A stretch of DNA of 64,000 nt from Buttiauxella ferragutiae (GTDB taxonomy: Bacteria > Pseudomonadota > Gammaproteobacteria > Enterobacterales > Enterobacteriaceae). The DNA lies in assembly GCF_001654915.1 (NCBI RefSeq), contig NZ_LXEQ01000045.1, one strand, 5' to 3'. Shown in pieces: positions 36,257 through 44,243 of the stretch. The notes below the pieces were generated by a model. That model ran no database searches. It was not told the origin of the DNA and was given only the letters and a program-made list of their open reading frames with translations. Both the position numbers and the translations under genes were made by a program. Within the stretch, counting starts at the first letter, position 1. Every line of letters starts with the position of its first letter.

Positions 36257-37213
36257 TTATTTTTCGTTAATAAATTTATTACATATATTTCTGACGTAGT
36301 GTATTTGCTCTATTGCGTGTTCTGCTTCCTGAGCAAGGCGTTCATCAACTTTATCGGTTTCAGGAAGTGGCGTATAACTTGCGGTTCTCCAGGGTATCCA
36401 TGGATTATCGCCTTCATCATCGAAACGGAAAGCAGGGGCGAAGTATTCGACTTCTTCCTCCAGTCCGAAAGAAATTACCTGGGGCTTATCTTCTCCAAGC
36501 AGCAGTAACTCCCTGAGCATGTCTTCCATTGGTAATTCCCCATACCCCGAGCGGCATGCTTCATGCGCCCATCCGGAATTATCCTTAATGATTTTGGCAT
36601 CTTTTACATGTACTTGTGTTATATAAGGAGCCATTGCGCGTAGGGCGTCGAGTGGTTTTTCGTTAGCATTGATCATATTGCCAAAATCAAAAAGAATTGA
36701 GAGATTCTTCATCCCGCTATGTTTTACTAAGCTGACCAGTTCCTCCCCTTTCAAATCTTCATGCTGCTCAATTGTGAATGTTAAGCCGCAATCATCAAAT
36801 TGAGATAAGTATTCTATATCCAGGCTTATTTTTTTCATTACATCTTGCAGATGCCCTTCATAGCGAGGATAAAAACGTACTGATGATGCGCCTGTCAGGT
36901 GGGCAATCCTGATGGCATCATTAAGAGTTTTTTGATCAGAAGCGCTTGTCTCAATATTAACATCAAGACCGTAGTTTTCTGCTTTCTTCCTGAAATCAAT
37001 TAACTGAAGGTCACTCAGCATTTGTAATGCCTGAGACTCACCATCTTCAACATGAATTTTCACACCCCGTAATTGGTTCTGATGTGCGATATCCAGTAGA
37101 TCTCCTGGCAAAATTCGTTCGTAACGCATATTTAAATGAAATGCGTAGGCATGTAAATATAGGGGGATATTCCTGGCTCGCTCAGCAAGGCAGACTCTTT
37201 CAGATGTTTTCAT
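36257..37213 (-). CDS. Sugar phosphate isomerase/epimerase-type TIM-barrel protein
   Basis: The 318-residue product has the AP endonuclease 2/xylose isomerase-like TIM barrel. Metal-site elements can be seen: TIEQHEDLKG (Glu and His), ILFDFGNM (Asp), QVHVKDAKI (His and Asp), HEACRSGYGELPM and FGLEEEVEYF (Glu). Such enzymes isomerise or epimerise sugars, keto-sugars or dehydrate inositol derivatives; the substrate is not evident. Start 37213 (MKTSERV) is favoured by AGGG at 5 bases; ATG 37225, which overlaps the gntR stop, is the alternative. Middle gene of the gntR-isomerase-MFS operon. Confidence 0.87.
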   Translation of the reverse strand: MKTSERVCLAERARNIPLYLHAYAFHLNMRYERILPGDLLDIAHQNQLRGVKIHVEDGESQALQMLSDLQLIDFRKKAENYGLDVNIETSASDQKTLNDAIRIAHLTGASSVRFYPRYEGHLQDVMKKISLDIEYLSQFDDCGLTFTIEQHEDLKGEELVSLVKHSGMKNLSILFDFGNMINANEKPLDALRAMAPYITQVHVKDAKIIKDNSGWAHEACRSGYGELPMEDMLRELLLLGEDKPQVISFGLEEEVEYFAPAFRFDDEGDNPWIPWRTASYTPLPETDKVDERLAQEAEHAIEQIHYVRNICNKFINEK

Positions 37214-37221
37214 TTTTACCC

Positions 37222-37926
37222 TCATTCATCCTGGATATATAGCTCAACGGACTCCAATCTCCAGTATTCGAAGTCAACTTGAACGACTCTTTTTTCACGC
37301 GTTGCCCGATGCTTTTCAACCAGAATAACGAACGAATTTGGCGCAACACCTAATTCCTTGCATGCCTGGTCGGGTATTTTTACGGGCTTAAATAGCATGC
37401 TTTTTATACTCAAAAACTGGCCATATTCTTTTTCCCAGACATCTGCAAATGACTGATTGTTTATTTTTTTGATAAAGTCAGGGGCAAAGTCAGCATCAAT
37501 ATAAGACTCGTGATAAAAAACTTTGTGCCCATCAAGGCCACACCAGCCAGTAACTCGATAACTGCGAGAATTATCTGAGAAAGCCTTTGCCACATTAAGG
37601 GGGGGCACTTCGCACTGTTCTTCTTCCAGGTATCCCCAAAATGGTTGCCGCCCCTGCGCCCGGGCTTCTGCATTAAAGCTGGACTGTGCTTTAGGGTTAT
37701 AGATGAATCGCTTGGGGGCAATAAACCAGCCGCTACGATTTTTCCTGAAGATAAGGGATGCAACTTCCAACTCCAGCAAAACTTGCCGTAATGTCATTCT
37801 TCGGGTATCCAGCAATTCACATAGTTCCCGCTCTGAAGGAAGCCGTGAACCCGGTGTCAAATTTGTCTCAGATAACCACCTTTCCAGGCGTTCTCTGTTG
37901 ATATCTACATTGCTTATATTTTTCAT
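37222..37926 (-). CDS. GntR/HutC-family transcriptional regulator with UTRA domain
   Basis: The 234-residue product has an N-terminal GntR winged helix (about 8-65: LPSERELCELLDTRRMTLRQVLLELEVASLIFRKNRSGWFI) and a UTRA effector-binding domain (about 85-230, ending FVILVEKHRATREKRVVQVDFEYWR). UTRA domains sense small metabolites, usually sugar phosphates. It heads the operon with the isomerase and MFS transporter and probably represses it until the substrate appears. A palindrome 13 bases before its start is a candidate operator. Confidence 0.92.
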   Translation of the reverse strand: MKNISNVDINRERLERWLSETNLTPGSRLPSERELCELLDTRRMTLRQVLLELEVASLIFRKNRSGWFIAPKRFIYNPKAQSSFNAEARAQGRQPFWGYLEEEQCEVPPLNVAKAFSDNSRSYRVTGWCGLDGHKVFYHESYIDADFAPDFIKKINNQSFADVWEKEYGQFLSIKSMLFKPVKIPDQACKELGVAPNSFVILVEKHRATREKRVVQVDFEYWRLESVELYIQDE

Positions 37927-37938
37927 TTTTCGCCAGAC

Positions 37939-37950
37939 TGGTATAAACCA
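37939..37950 (-). promoter_or_regulatory. Candidate GntR operator
   Basis: TGGTATAAACCA is a palindrome (TGGT-ATAA-ACCA) lying 13 bases upstream of the gntR start codon. Operators of HutC-type regulators such as NagR contain TGGTATA-type cores. Position near the start fits autoregulation. Not tested. Confidence 0.5.
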
Positions 37951-38162
37951 ATTTTTCCCTACGGTAAGATATTCTGATGAAACGGCAAGTTATTTCTCAA
38001 AACATGATCATAATTTGTGCCTTTGATCTCAGATATCGGCATTGTTGAGTAAAGGCTTGATGCTTCTTTCTTTGAATGGGCAGATCCTGTCATCTTTTTC
38101 TTCTCAGACTTTTCCTGTGCTCTTTTTTCCCGAAACCCTCCCCGAAACGCGCTTTAATCCTC

Positions 38163-38171
38163 TGCTAGACT
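38163..38171 (+). promoter_or_regulatory. Candidate extended -10 of the DUF1003 gene
   Basis: TG-C-TAGACT lies 43 bases before the start codon. An extended -10 of this form without a clear -35 is compatible with sigma-70 or the stationary-phase sigma factor. Weak evidence. Confidence 0.4.
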
Positions 38172-38213
38172 TTAGTTTTATTAATATCCATTAATGGCTG
38201 AGGAGTAGTGAAA

Positions 38214-38738
38214 ATGACGTTATCCAGCAAAGAGCCATCTGGCAAAATAACGAATCGCGATCATTTACGTTTCCATCGTATTCACCAGCATTTAACGCCA
38301 ACCTTCGGGGAAAGTTGGTTTGCATTAAAAGCTGAAGCGTTTGCCCGGTTTTTTGGCACGCCTTTTTTTCTTGGCGCACAAACTCTTATTGTTTTAGTTT
38401 GGATCGTTCTTAACGTTACGGGCGTGAGCCATTTTGACCTCTATCCATTTATCTTGTTAAACCTGGCATTTAGTCTCCAGGCTGCTTATGCCGCTCCACT
38501 CATTTTACTTGCGCAAACGCGCCAGGCTGAAAGGGATAAAGCACACGGGGAAGCTGATGCTTTGCATCGGGAAGATTTAGCGCAGGCCAATGAAAAACGA
38601 TTAAAATTTGCAGCAGAACAAGCCGAACAGATGATCAAATTGATTGAGATGAATACTGAGCTAACAAATGTCACTAAAGAGCTAACAGAACGCATCGAGA
38701 AAATAGCTGAACAGTTGCATAAACAACTAGTGAAATAG
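38214..38738 (+). CDS. DUF1003 membrane protein
   Basis: The 174-residue product has a basic, charged N-terminus, two hydrophobic segments (about residues 45-90: TLIVLVWIVLNV and FILLNLAFSLQAAYAAPLILLAQTRQAERDKA) and a C-terminal coiled coil rich in Glu, Lys and Ala. FDLYPFILLNLAFSLQAAYAAPLILL is the DUF1003 signature. No function is known for the family. ATG 38214 is chosen over GTG 38208 because AGGAG lies 8 bases before it. It precedes the dlt operon by 290 bases but has no clear link to it. Confidence 0.88.
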   Translation: MTLSSKEPSGKITNRDHLRFHRIHQHLTPTFGESWFALKAEAFARFFGTPFFLGAQTLIVLVWIVLNVTGVSHFDLYPFILLNLAFSLQAAYAAPLILLAQTRQAERDKAHGEADALHREDLAQANEKRLKFAAEQAEQMIKLIEMNTELTNVTKELTERIEKIAEQLHKQLVK

Positions 38739-38863
38739 ACATGCTGTGAGCGTTATGCATGGCGACCCAGCATAGAGATGTTCTCTGCGTCATAGCCGTT
38801 CTCTGAGACTTTGATTCTCGATATACATAATGACAGCAATAAAATGGGTGGTTGTAGCTAATT

Positions 38864-38880
38864 TGTTAAATATTGGTTGT
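38864..38880 (+). promoter_or_regulatory. Possible PhoP-type direct repeat upstream of dltD
   Basis: TGTTAA, five bases, GGTTGT is an imperfect match to the PhoP box (two TGTTTA/GGTTTA half sites 11 bases apart). A weak -10-like TACATA follows 13 bases later, near the usual distance. The two half sites match at 5 and 4 of 6 positions, so this is only a candidate. Confidence 0.3.
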
Positions 38881-39029
38881 TTTTGTTGCTTTGTACATAG
38901 CGTTACATACGGATACCAATCACTCAATGAATAGAGTGGTCCATTTCTTTATTATCAAAATCCCTTTAGAAATATGTTGATAGAGTAATATTTTCTATTT
39001 TATTTGGTTTCGATAAAGTTGTGCCGATC

Positions 39030-40169
39030 ATGAAAATAAATAAAGCTATTTTATTGCACATTTCCATGGCAATCCTTGCTGCTTTGGTTTTAACCATTCC
39101 ACCTTTTATCGATAGCTTACAACCGGCATTAAAATTTCTACCATTAATAAAAACAATGGAAGGTACACGTAAAGTTCAGGCAGAGAAAATGGCAACCATT
39201 TCGTATGCTCTGAATGGTCACGCCATTTTCTTCCTCGGAGCATCGGAAGTTGCCACGTCTGAAGATGAGCATTTTGCGGTATATAATTTTTTTAATACCA
39301 AACTGCATCAGCCCACTGTGGCTTACGGTGATAGCTTCGTCGATAACATGACGCAACTCGCCTTGCTGACGCGCTTTAAACAAGATCTGTCACCAAAAAC
39401 GAAACTGGTATTGCTCTTGTCACCCGATAGTTTCTTTTTTGATGGTATTCCTCCGACGATTTTCGCTGACCATTTCCCGGACTCGGTGTTTAAACCATTA
39501 ATGTCAGATGCCACCATACGTCCTGTTTTGACCCATTATTTAACCCATATCGATGCGCAAGATGTGGATCATCTCACTTTTAGCCAGATGCGTATTTTTG
39601 GCTGGCACACAAAAATTGTCTGGCGTGAAATTAAATATCAGTTCTCTTCATTCTGCGAAATGATCAGAGATTATTTCTTATCACTGGCACATATTCGCCA
39701 GTCAAATACGCAGCCGTGGCCGGTGGCGCCCGCTAACGAGTTAAATATTAACTGGAATGCAGAATTACAGCAAGCCCAGCAACTTAACCGTGCTCGTCAT
39801 GAAAGTGCCGCCACGTTATGGATGGATCAAGAGATATTTGCCGACGATAAAACGCCAGAAGATTGGTATACCGCGCCTCCATCGGGCCGAGAAAAAGAGG
39901 CGTTTATAGCAATGATGAAGCTGCTGCATGAACGCCAGGTTAATGTCGTCGTCATTATCGATCCGCTTAATCCGTGGGCGCTAAAGAATACGGATAAATT
40001 CCAGCCGACAGATCGTTTCATCCAGCAGGCGTTGAAAAAATACAACACGCCTTATTTTGATATGTACGACCAAAGCTATCAACCGGGATGGAACTGGGAT
40101 CGTCTTCATCCTACTGAACTGGCATGGGTGGCCATGGACCGTTTTATTTCCGAGGCATTCAAAAAATGA
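39030..40169 (+). CDS. dltD: DltD-like acyl transferase/esterase (SGNH fold)
   Basis: DltD is a membrane-anchored SGNH-type enzyme that, in Gram-positive bacteria, moves D-alanine onto teichoic acid outside the membrane. The 379-residue product has an N-terminal membrane anchor (about 8-25), the catalytic Ser72 in FLGASEV, the conserved YGDSF block and Asp357/His360 in DRLHPTE. The Ser motif is GASE instead of the usual GSSE. ATG 39030 is used; GTG 39021 in frame is possible. It is first in the operon and its stop overlaps the start of a microprotein gene (ATGA). The acceptor in a Gram-negative envelope would have to be LPS or another glycan; unknown here. Confidence 0.9.
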   Translation: MKINKAILLHISMAILAALVLTIPPFIDSLQPALKFLPLIKTMEGTRKVQAEKMATISYALNGHAIFFLGASEVATSEDEHFAVYNFFNTKLHQPTVAYGDSFVDNMTQLALLTRFKQDLSPKTKLVLLLSPDSFFFDGIPPTIFADHFPDSVFKPLMSDATIRPVLTHYLTHIDAQDVDHLTFSQMRIFGWHTKIVWREIKYQFSSFCEMIRDYFLSLAHIRQSNTQPWPVAPANELNINWNAELQQAQQLNRARHESAATLWMDQEIFADDKTPEDWYTAPPSGREKEAFIAMMKLLHERQVNVVVIIDPLNPWALKNTDKFQPTDRFIQQALKKYNTPYFDMYDQSYQPGWNWDRLHPTELAWVAMDRFISEAFKK

Positions 40170-40285
40170 AAAAAGCCATCCGACTCTTTTTCCTTTATCT
40201 GTTTCTGCTGGTAACCATCGTGACATGGTCTTCAGTGGATAACAGCATGAATATCAAATTGCATTTTGAATATCAGCAATTTTAG
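40166..40285 (+). CDS. dltX: DltX-like transmembrane microprotein
   Basis: A 39-codon frame lies exactly between dltD and dltB, starting in the dltD stop (ATGA) and ending 10 bases before dltB. It encodes a basic start (MKKAIR), one membrane segment (LFFLYLFLLVTIVTW, residues 7-21), and a short outer tail ending FEYQQF. In Gram-positive dlt operons the microprotein DltX has one membrane segment and a C-terminal hexapeptide with an invariant Tyr that carries the acyl group from DltB to DltD. Position, size, topology and the F-x-Y-x-x-F end all agree. It is too short for usual gene callers. Function as acyl shuttle is inferred. Confidence 0.85.
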   Translation: MKKAIRLFFLYLFLLVTIVTWSSVDNSMNIKLHFEYQQF

Positions 40286-40295
40286 GAGTCAGTGA

Positions 40296-41417
40296 ATGTA
40301 TACCAGTGCACCTTTCTTTGCTGTATTGTTTGCCAGTTCGCTATTGTTTGCAGGCGTTAATCGTTTGCTGGGTAACCGATTGACCTACGCTTCACTGTTT
40401 ACTGCATTTGCGTTAATTGCTGTCTGGGGATACGTTTTCAAAAACCAGATAACTATTCCATTATTGATGTTTGCGTATTTATACGTGATTGCGGTCTTAA
40501 AAGATAAGTCGTGGCTGAAAACCTGGCAGTCGGTGACATTGAGTTTACTGCCATTGGTTCTGGTTAAATTACATCTGAATAATCATTGGGGAATGTTAGG
40601 TCTTTCTTTCATGACTTTCAGAGCGGTGGACGTTTTACTTTATCGCAATAAGAAAGATTCCCGCAATTTCTTCCAGTACTTTAGCTACCTCTTTTTACCC
40701 TTTGTTATTCTCGCCGGGCCGATGTATCGCTGGCGAAGCTGGGTTCAGGATATCACTCAACCTAAATTTCGGCTGACAACTGCGGTGTTCCTGCAATCTA
40801 TGGAACAAATCTTTTATGGCATCGTGCAGAAATTTTTGTTTGCCATGTTGATTGATAACCTGGTGATTAGCCACTGGAGCCATCGGCCTTTTACGCTGAC
40901 TGTTGGCGTAGTGATGTCGCTGGCATATAGCTTCTATCTGTATTTTGATTTTGCGGGTTACAGCAATATGGCGATAGGCGCCGGGCGTTTGTTTGGGCTG
41001 AATTTACCCGCCAATTTCAATTTACCGATACTGGCAAAAAACCCGCAAGATTTCTGGCGTCGGTTCCATATTAGCTTATCGGAGTGGTTGCGAGACGTAG
41101 TCTTTATGCCGATTTATATGAATCTGATGAAGGTGGAGTTTTTCAGAAACCACAAAGTGATAGCGCAAAATATCGGTATTTTCTGCACGCTGTTTTGCAT
41201 GGGAGCCTGGAATGGACTGGAGCTGAATTACGTTGTCAGCGGTGCGTTGTTTGGTGGCATATCGGTTATTCACAATATGATCCTTTGGCTGGCAAAGCGC
41301 AGCCAAAAAATGTCCACATGGTTAAAAATGCCTTTAATTGTCTTTATGGGGCGAATGTTGACGCTGGCAAGTGCAGCAGCCTCTCTTTATATTTTTAGCG
41401 GAATGTCTCCTGTATGA
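40296..41417 (+). CDS. dltB: DltB-like MBOAT acyltransferase with Asn at the catalytic His position
   Basis: DltB is the polytopic MBOAT protein that takes the acyl group from the carrier DltC across the membrane. The 373-residue product has about eleven hydrophobic segments and the MBOAT core: SYSFYLYFDFAGYSNMAIG, PQDFWRRFHISLSEWLRD with the first conserved His (His258), and MGAWNGLELNYVVSG 48 residues later. The second site is normally W-H-G with the catalytic His; here the codon is AAT, giving Asn306. The rest of the frame is intact and the operon is complete, so it is not an obvious pseudogene. It overlaps dltA by 4 bases. Confidence 0.9.
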   Translation: MYTSAPFFAVLFASSLLFAGVNRLLGNRLTYASLFTAFALIAVWGYVFKNQITIPLLMFAYLYVIAVLKDKSWLKTWQSVTLSLLPLVLVKLHLNNHWGMLGLSFMTFRAVDVLLYRNKKDSRNFFQYFSYLFLPFVILAGPMYRWRSWVQDITQPKFRLTTAVFLQSMEQIFYGIVQKFLFAMLIDNLVISHWSHRPFTLTVGVVMSLAYSFYLYFDFAGYSNMAIGAGRLFGLNLPANFNLPILAKNPQDFWRRFHISLSEWLRDVVFMPIYMNLMKVEFFRNHKVIAQNIGIFCTLFCMGAWNGLELNYVVSGALFGGISVIHNMILWLAKRSQKMSTWLKMPLIVFMGRMLTLASAAASLYIFSGMSPV

Positions 41418-42850
41418 AGAATAATGACGAATTACAACAGCTAAGTGATTATCTACATGCTGTGTTACTTGCACCGAAAAACGCTCAGCAATTGGCGATA
41501 AGTGGCAGCGATGATAGTTTGAGCTGGCGGCAACTCGGTTGTACTGTGCTTGACTGGGCGGAACGTTTTGCTGTGCTAAAACTCGCTAAGAATGTTCCTG
41601 TGGTGCTTTATGGACATCAACAAGCAGAGTTTGCCAGCGCCATCTATAGTTGTTTATTACATCAAATCCCCTATATTCCAGTTGATAATATCTATCCGGC
41701 AGAACGCCTGAAAGAAATCTGTGAATTAGCCCGTGCGCCTTATTATTACGACGTTCAGCAAAAGGTATTTGTAGCAACCGGAGTCACGGCTCAGCAGTTG
41801 GAAGAGCAGGATTTAGCCTACATTATGTTTACTTCGGGGAGCACCGGTAAACCTAAAGGAGTGCAGATTGGTCGCGAAAGCGTCTGGAATTTCATGCAGT
41901 GGGTTCGTAATAATTTTTCTTTGCCTGCGCATCCGGTGCTGATGAATCACGCGGTATTCAGTTTTGATTTATCGTTAATTCCATTACTCGGCAATTTGGC
42001 GACTGGCGGTCATATCGTGCTTAATGCTAAAGAGGATATTACTGCGGATAACTGGCTAGCCCATTTGCAACAGCAAAAAGTCTCTGTATGGGTTTCTACT
42101 CCATCTTTCGCTTATCAAAAATTATTGCTACCAGAATTTCGTGCAGAATATCTCTGCGATCTGAAAGTTTTTGTCTTTATTGGTGAGGTGCTGAGCAAAA
42201 CCCTGGTAAAACATCTGCGCCGTCTTTTCCCTGAGGCAAAAATACTCAACTCTTATGGCCCAACAGAGGCAACGATTGCCACCACAGTGATTGAGATAAG
42301 CGATGAGATCCTGCACGAAGAAGGAGATCTATTGCCTATCGGCGCGATGATGCCGCATTCAGAAATGGAAATTACCGCAGATAACGAATTAATTATCTGG
42401 GGTAAAAATGTGATGCGAGGCTATCTTGGATTACCAAAAGAGAATGCTGAAAAGCTTTTGTGGAATGAAAGTAAGCATTGGCGCGGCTACAAAAGCGGTG
42501 ATTTAGGGCGCGCGGGTAAAGAGTATTTATATTGCCAGGGGCGTAACGACAGCCAGATTAAACTCAATGGCTATCGTATTGAAATTCATGAAATTGAAAG
42601 CCGATTGCTTGCGCTTTCAGGCGTCAGTGAAGCAGTGGTTTTACCGCTGACCAAAAAAGATGGTGCTGTATTACGCCTGGCTGCCTTTTGCGCTTCAAAG
42701 CTCTCGGAAAAAGAGATTAAAGCTAACCTCACGCAAATTTTACCGTCTTACATGGTGCCCTCGCAGATTGTCATCATGGATACCTTACCTCTTAACACTA
42801 ACGGCAAAATTGACCGTAAATTACTCGATGTTCAGGCGCGTACCTGCTGA
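41414..42850 (+). CDS. dltA: DltA-like D-alanine (amino acid) adenylation enzyme
   Basis: The 478-residue product is an ANL-family adenylating enzyme that would activate an amino acid and load it on the carrier DltC. Core motifs are present: A3 TSGSTGKPKG (140-149), A5 NSYGPTEAT, A7 YKSGDLG, A8 GRNDSQIKLNGYRIE and A10 NGKIDRK with the catalytic Lys465. Overall it follows DltA. The segment FCGEVLP of Bacillus DltA reads FIGEVLS here (Ile256 for the Cys linked to D-Ala selection), so the accepted amino acid may not be strictly D-Ala. Cytoplasmic; between dltB and dltC. Confidence 0.92.
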   Translation: MKNNDELQQLSDYLHAVLLAPKNAQQLAISGSDDSLSWRQLGCTVLDWAERFAVLKLAKNVPVVLYGHQQAEFASAIYSCLLHQIPYIPVDNIYPAERLKEICELARAPYYYDVQQKVFVATGVTAQQLEEQDLAYIMFTSGSTGKPKGVQIGRESVWNFMQWVRNNFSLPAHPVLMNHAVFSFDLSLIPLLGNLATGGHIVLNAKEDITADNWLAHLQQQKVSVWVSTPSFAYQKLLLPEFRAEYLCDLKVFVFIGEVLSKTLVKHLRRLFPEAKILNSYGPTEATIATTVIEISDEILHEEGDLLPIGAMMPHSEMEITADNELIIWGKNVMRGYLGLPKENAEKLLWNESKHWRGYKSGDLGRAGKEYLYCQGRNDSQIKLNGYRIEIHEIESRLLALSGVSEAVVLPLTKKDGAVLRLAAFCASKLSEKEIKANLTQILPSYMVPSQIVIMDTLPLNTNGKIDRKLLDVQARTC

Positions 42851-42868
42851 AGATCTAAGGGCATATAT

Positions 42869-43087
42869 ATGGAACAGAAAGTATTAGCGATATTTGAAAA
42901 TGTGTTGTCCCGCAAAGTCGCGTTTAACGACGAGCTTATTGAATCCTATATTCTTGATTCAATTACTGCGGTAGATATCGTTCTGGAAGTGCAGGCAGAA
43001 TTTGGCTGTGCTATTCCACCGACGGACGTTGCCAGTGTGTTGAAAACACCCGCAACGCTTGCGGCATGGATTGAAGAAAACGCCTGA
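42869..43087 (+). CDS. dltC: DltC-like acyl carrier protein
   Basis: The 72-residue acidic product is a PP-binding carrier with the 4'-phosphopantetheine Ser31 in LDSITAVDI and four helices as in DltC (usually 78-80 residues). It would receive the activated amino acid from DltA and present it to DltB at the inner face of the membrane. AAGGG lies ahead of the ATG. It ends the operon dltD-dltX-dltB-dltA-dltC; a REP pair follows. Confidence 0.93.
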   Translation: MEQKVLAIFENVLSRKVAFNDELIESYILDSITAVDIVLEVQAEFGCAIPPTDVASVLKTPATLAAWIEENA

Positions 43088-43133
43088 GGTATAAAAAGCC
43101 CAGATTGCTGACAAAGGGTGATAAATGTGTTTT

Positions 43134-43209
43134 GTAGGGTGGATAAGCGTTAGCGTCATCCACCATTTACGCCAGTGGTGTCGGATGACGCTGCGCTTAT
43201 CTGACCTAC
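43134..43209. repeat. Inverted REP pair (BIME) after dltC
   Basis: One unit, GTAGGGTGGATAAGCG..CGTCATCCACC, is followed 14 bases later by an inverted unit, GTCGGATGACGC..GCGCTTATCTGACCTAC. Together they form a BIME-like element in the gap between the convergent dltC and cmoB. The first unit is related to the one at 4235-4265. Confidence 0.8.
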
Positions 43210-43232
43210 GAAGAAGTTTGTCATCAGTCTCA

Positions 43233-43254
43233 AGCCCCGAGATTTATCGGGGCT
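43233..43254. terminator. Hairpin between dlt operon and cmoB
   Basis: AGCCCCGA pairs perfectly with TCGGGGCT around GATTTA. There is no T run on either side, but it sits between convergent genes and could end both transcripts. Confidence 0.65.
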
Positions 43255-43271
43255 GGATTGTGCAGATAATA

Positions 43272-44243
43272 TTACGGTTTGCGCGCCACCAGAACGGCAC
43301 GTAGCGGGGCAGGGTAGCCTTCGATAGTTTTGCTACTGTCATTCGGGTCAAGGAAATCGGCCAGCGATTCGGTCGTCAGCCAGCTAGTGCGGCGCTGTTC
43401 TTCGCTGGTGGTGTAGCAATGGTCGACAATTTTTACGTCAACAAAACCACATTTCTCCAGCCAGTTTTTCAACGCTAATGCCGATGGAATGTAATAGACG
43501 TTACGCATTTGCGCGTAGCGTTCGCCAGGCACCAGTACCGTATTTTCGTCGCCTTCTACCACCAACGTTTCCAGCACCAGTTCACCGTCTTTGGCTAACT
43601 GATTTTTCAACTGGTAAAGGTGGTCGAGCGGTGAACGGCGGTGATACAACACCCCCATCGAAAAGACGGTATCAAAGATGTTCAGCTCTGGCAGTTGCTC
43701 AATGCCAAGTGGCAGGACATGCGCGCGTTGGTCATTACCCAGCAGCTTACGCACCGCTTCGAACTGGCAAACGAACAGTTGCATTGGGTCGATACCCACA
43801 GCCAGATGCGCGCCCGCGCCAATCATGCGCCACAGGTGATAACCGCTCCCGCAGCCGACATCCAGAATCGTGCGCCCGGTAAGTGGAGAAATGTGTGGCA
43901 AAACACGATCCCACTTCAGGTCTGAACGCCATTCGGTGTCGATGTCCACGCCATACAGCGAATATGGCCCTTTGCGCCATGGCATCAGGTTGCGTAGCAG
44001 TTTTTCAATACCCAGACGCTGACCATCGCTGAGCGGTGCCTCAGATTCTGCCGTTACGCTGTGCAATAAATCCAGGCGATATGGCGCTAGTTCAGGCAGG
44101 TATTCAACGGTGTTGTACCAGTGTTTGAATTGACCGTGCAGGTTCTCGCGCTGCCAGGTGGCAATTTGCGCCGGCAGTGTTTCCAGCCACGGGGCCAGCG
44201 GGCTTTTTGCGATAAGCTGATAAAAATTACCAAAGTCGATCAT
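43272..44243 (-). CDS. cmoB: tRNA U34 carboxymethyltransferase CmoB
   Basis: CmoB uses carboxy-SAM made by CmoA to turn 5-hydroxyuridine at position 34 of several tRNAs into 5-carboxymethoxyuridine. The 323 residues (same length as E. coli) have an N-terminal helical domain and a Rossmann methyltransferase core with ILDVGCGSGYHLWRM and SMGVLYHRRSP. It overlaps cmoA by 4 bases in one operon. Confidence 0.98.
   Translation of the reverse strand: MIDFGNFYQLIAKSPLAPWLETLPAQIATWQRENLHGQFKHWYNTVEYLPELAPYRLDLLHSVTAESEAPLSDGQRLGIEKLLRNLMPWRKGPYSLYGVDIDTEWRSDLKWDRVLPHISPLTGRTILDVGCGSGYHLWRMIGAGAHLAVGIDPMQLFVCQFEAVRKLLGNDQRAHVLPLGIEQLPELNIFDTVFSMGVLYHRRSPLDHLYQLKNQLAKDGELVLETLVVEGDENTVLVPGERYAQMRNVYYIPSALALKNWLEKCGFVDVKIVDHCYTTSEEQRRTSWLTTESLADFLDPNDSSKTIEGYPAPLRAVLVARKP

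Noticed and set aside
40057..40242. 61-codon frame across the end of dltD
   Set aside because: It is in another frame from both dltD and the dltX-like ORF and has no ribosome site; the 40166-40285 frame explains the gap better.
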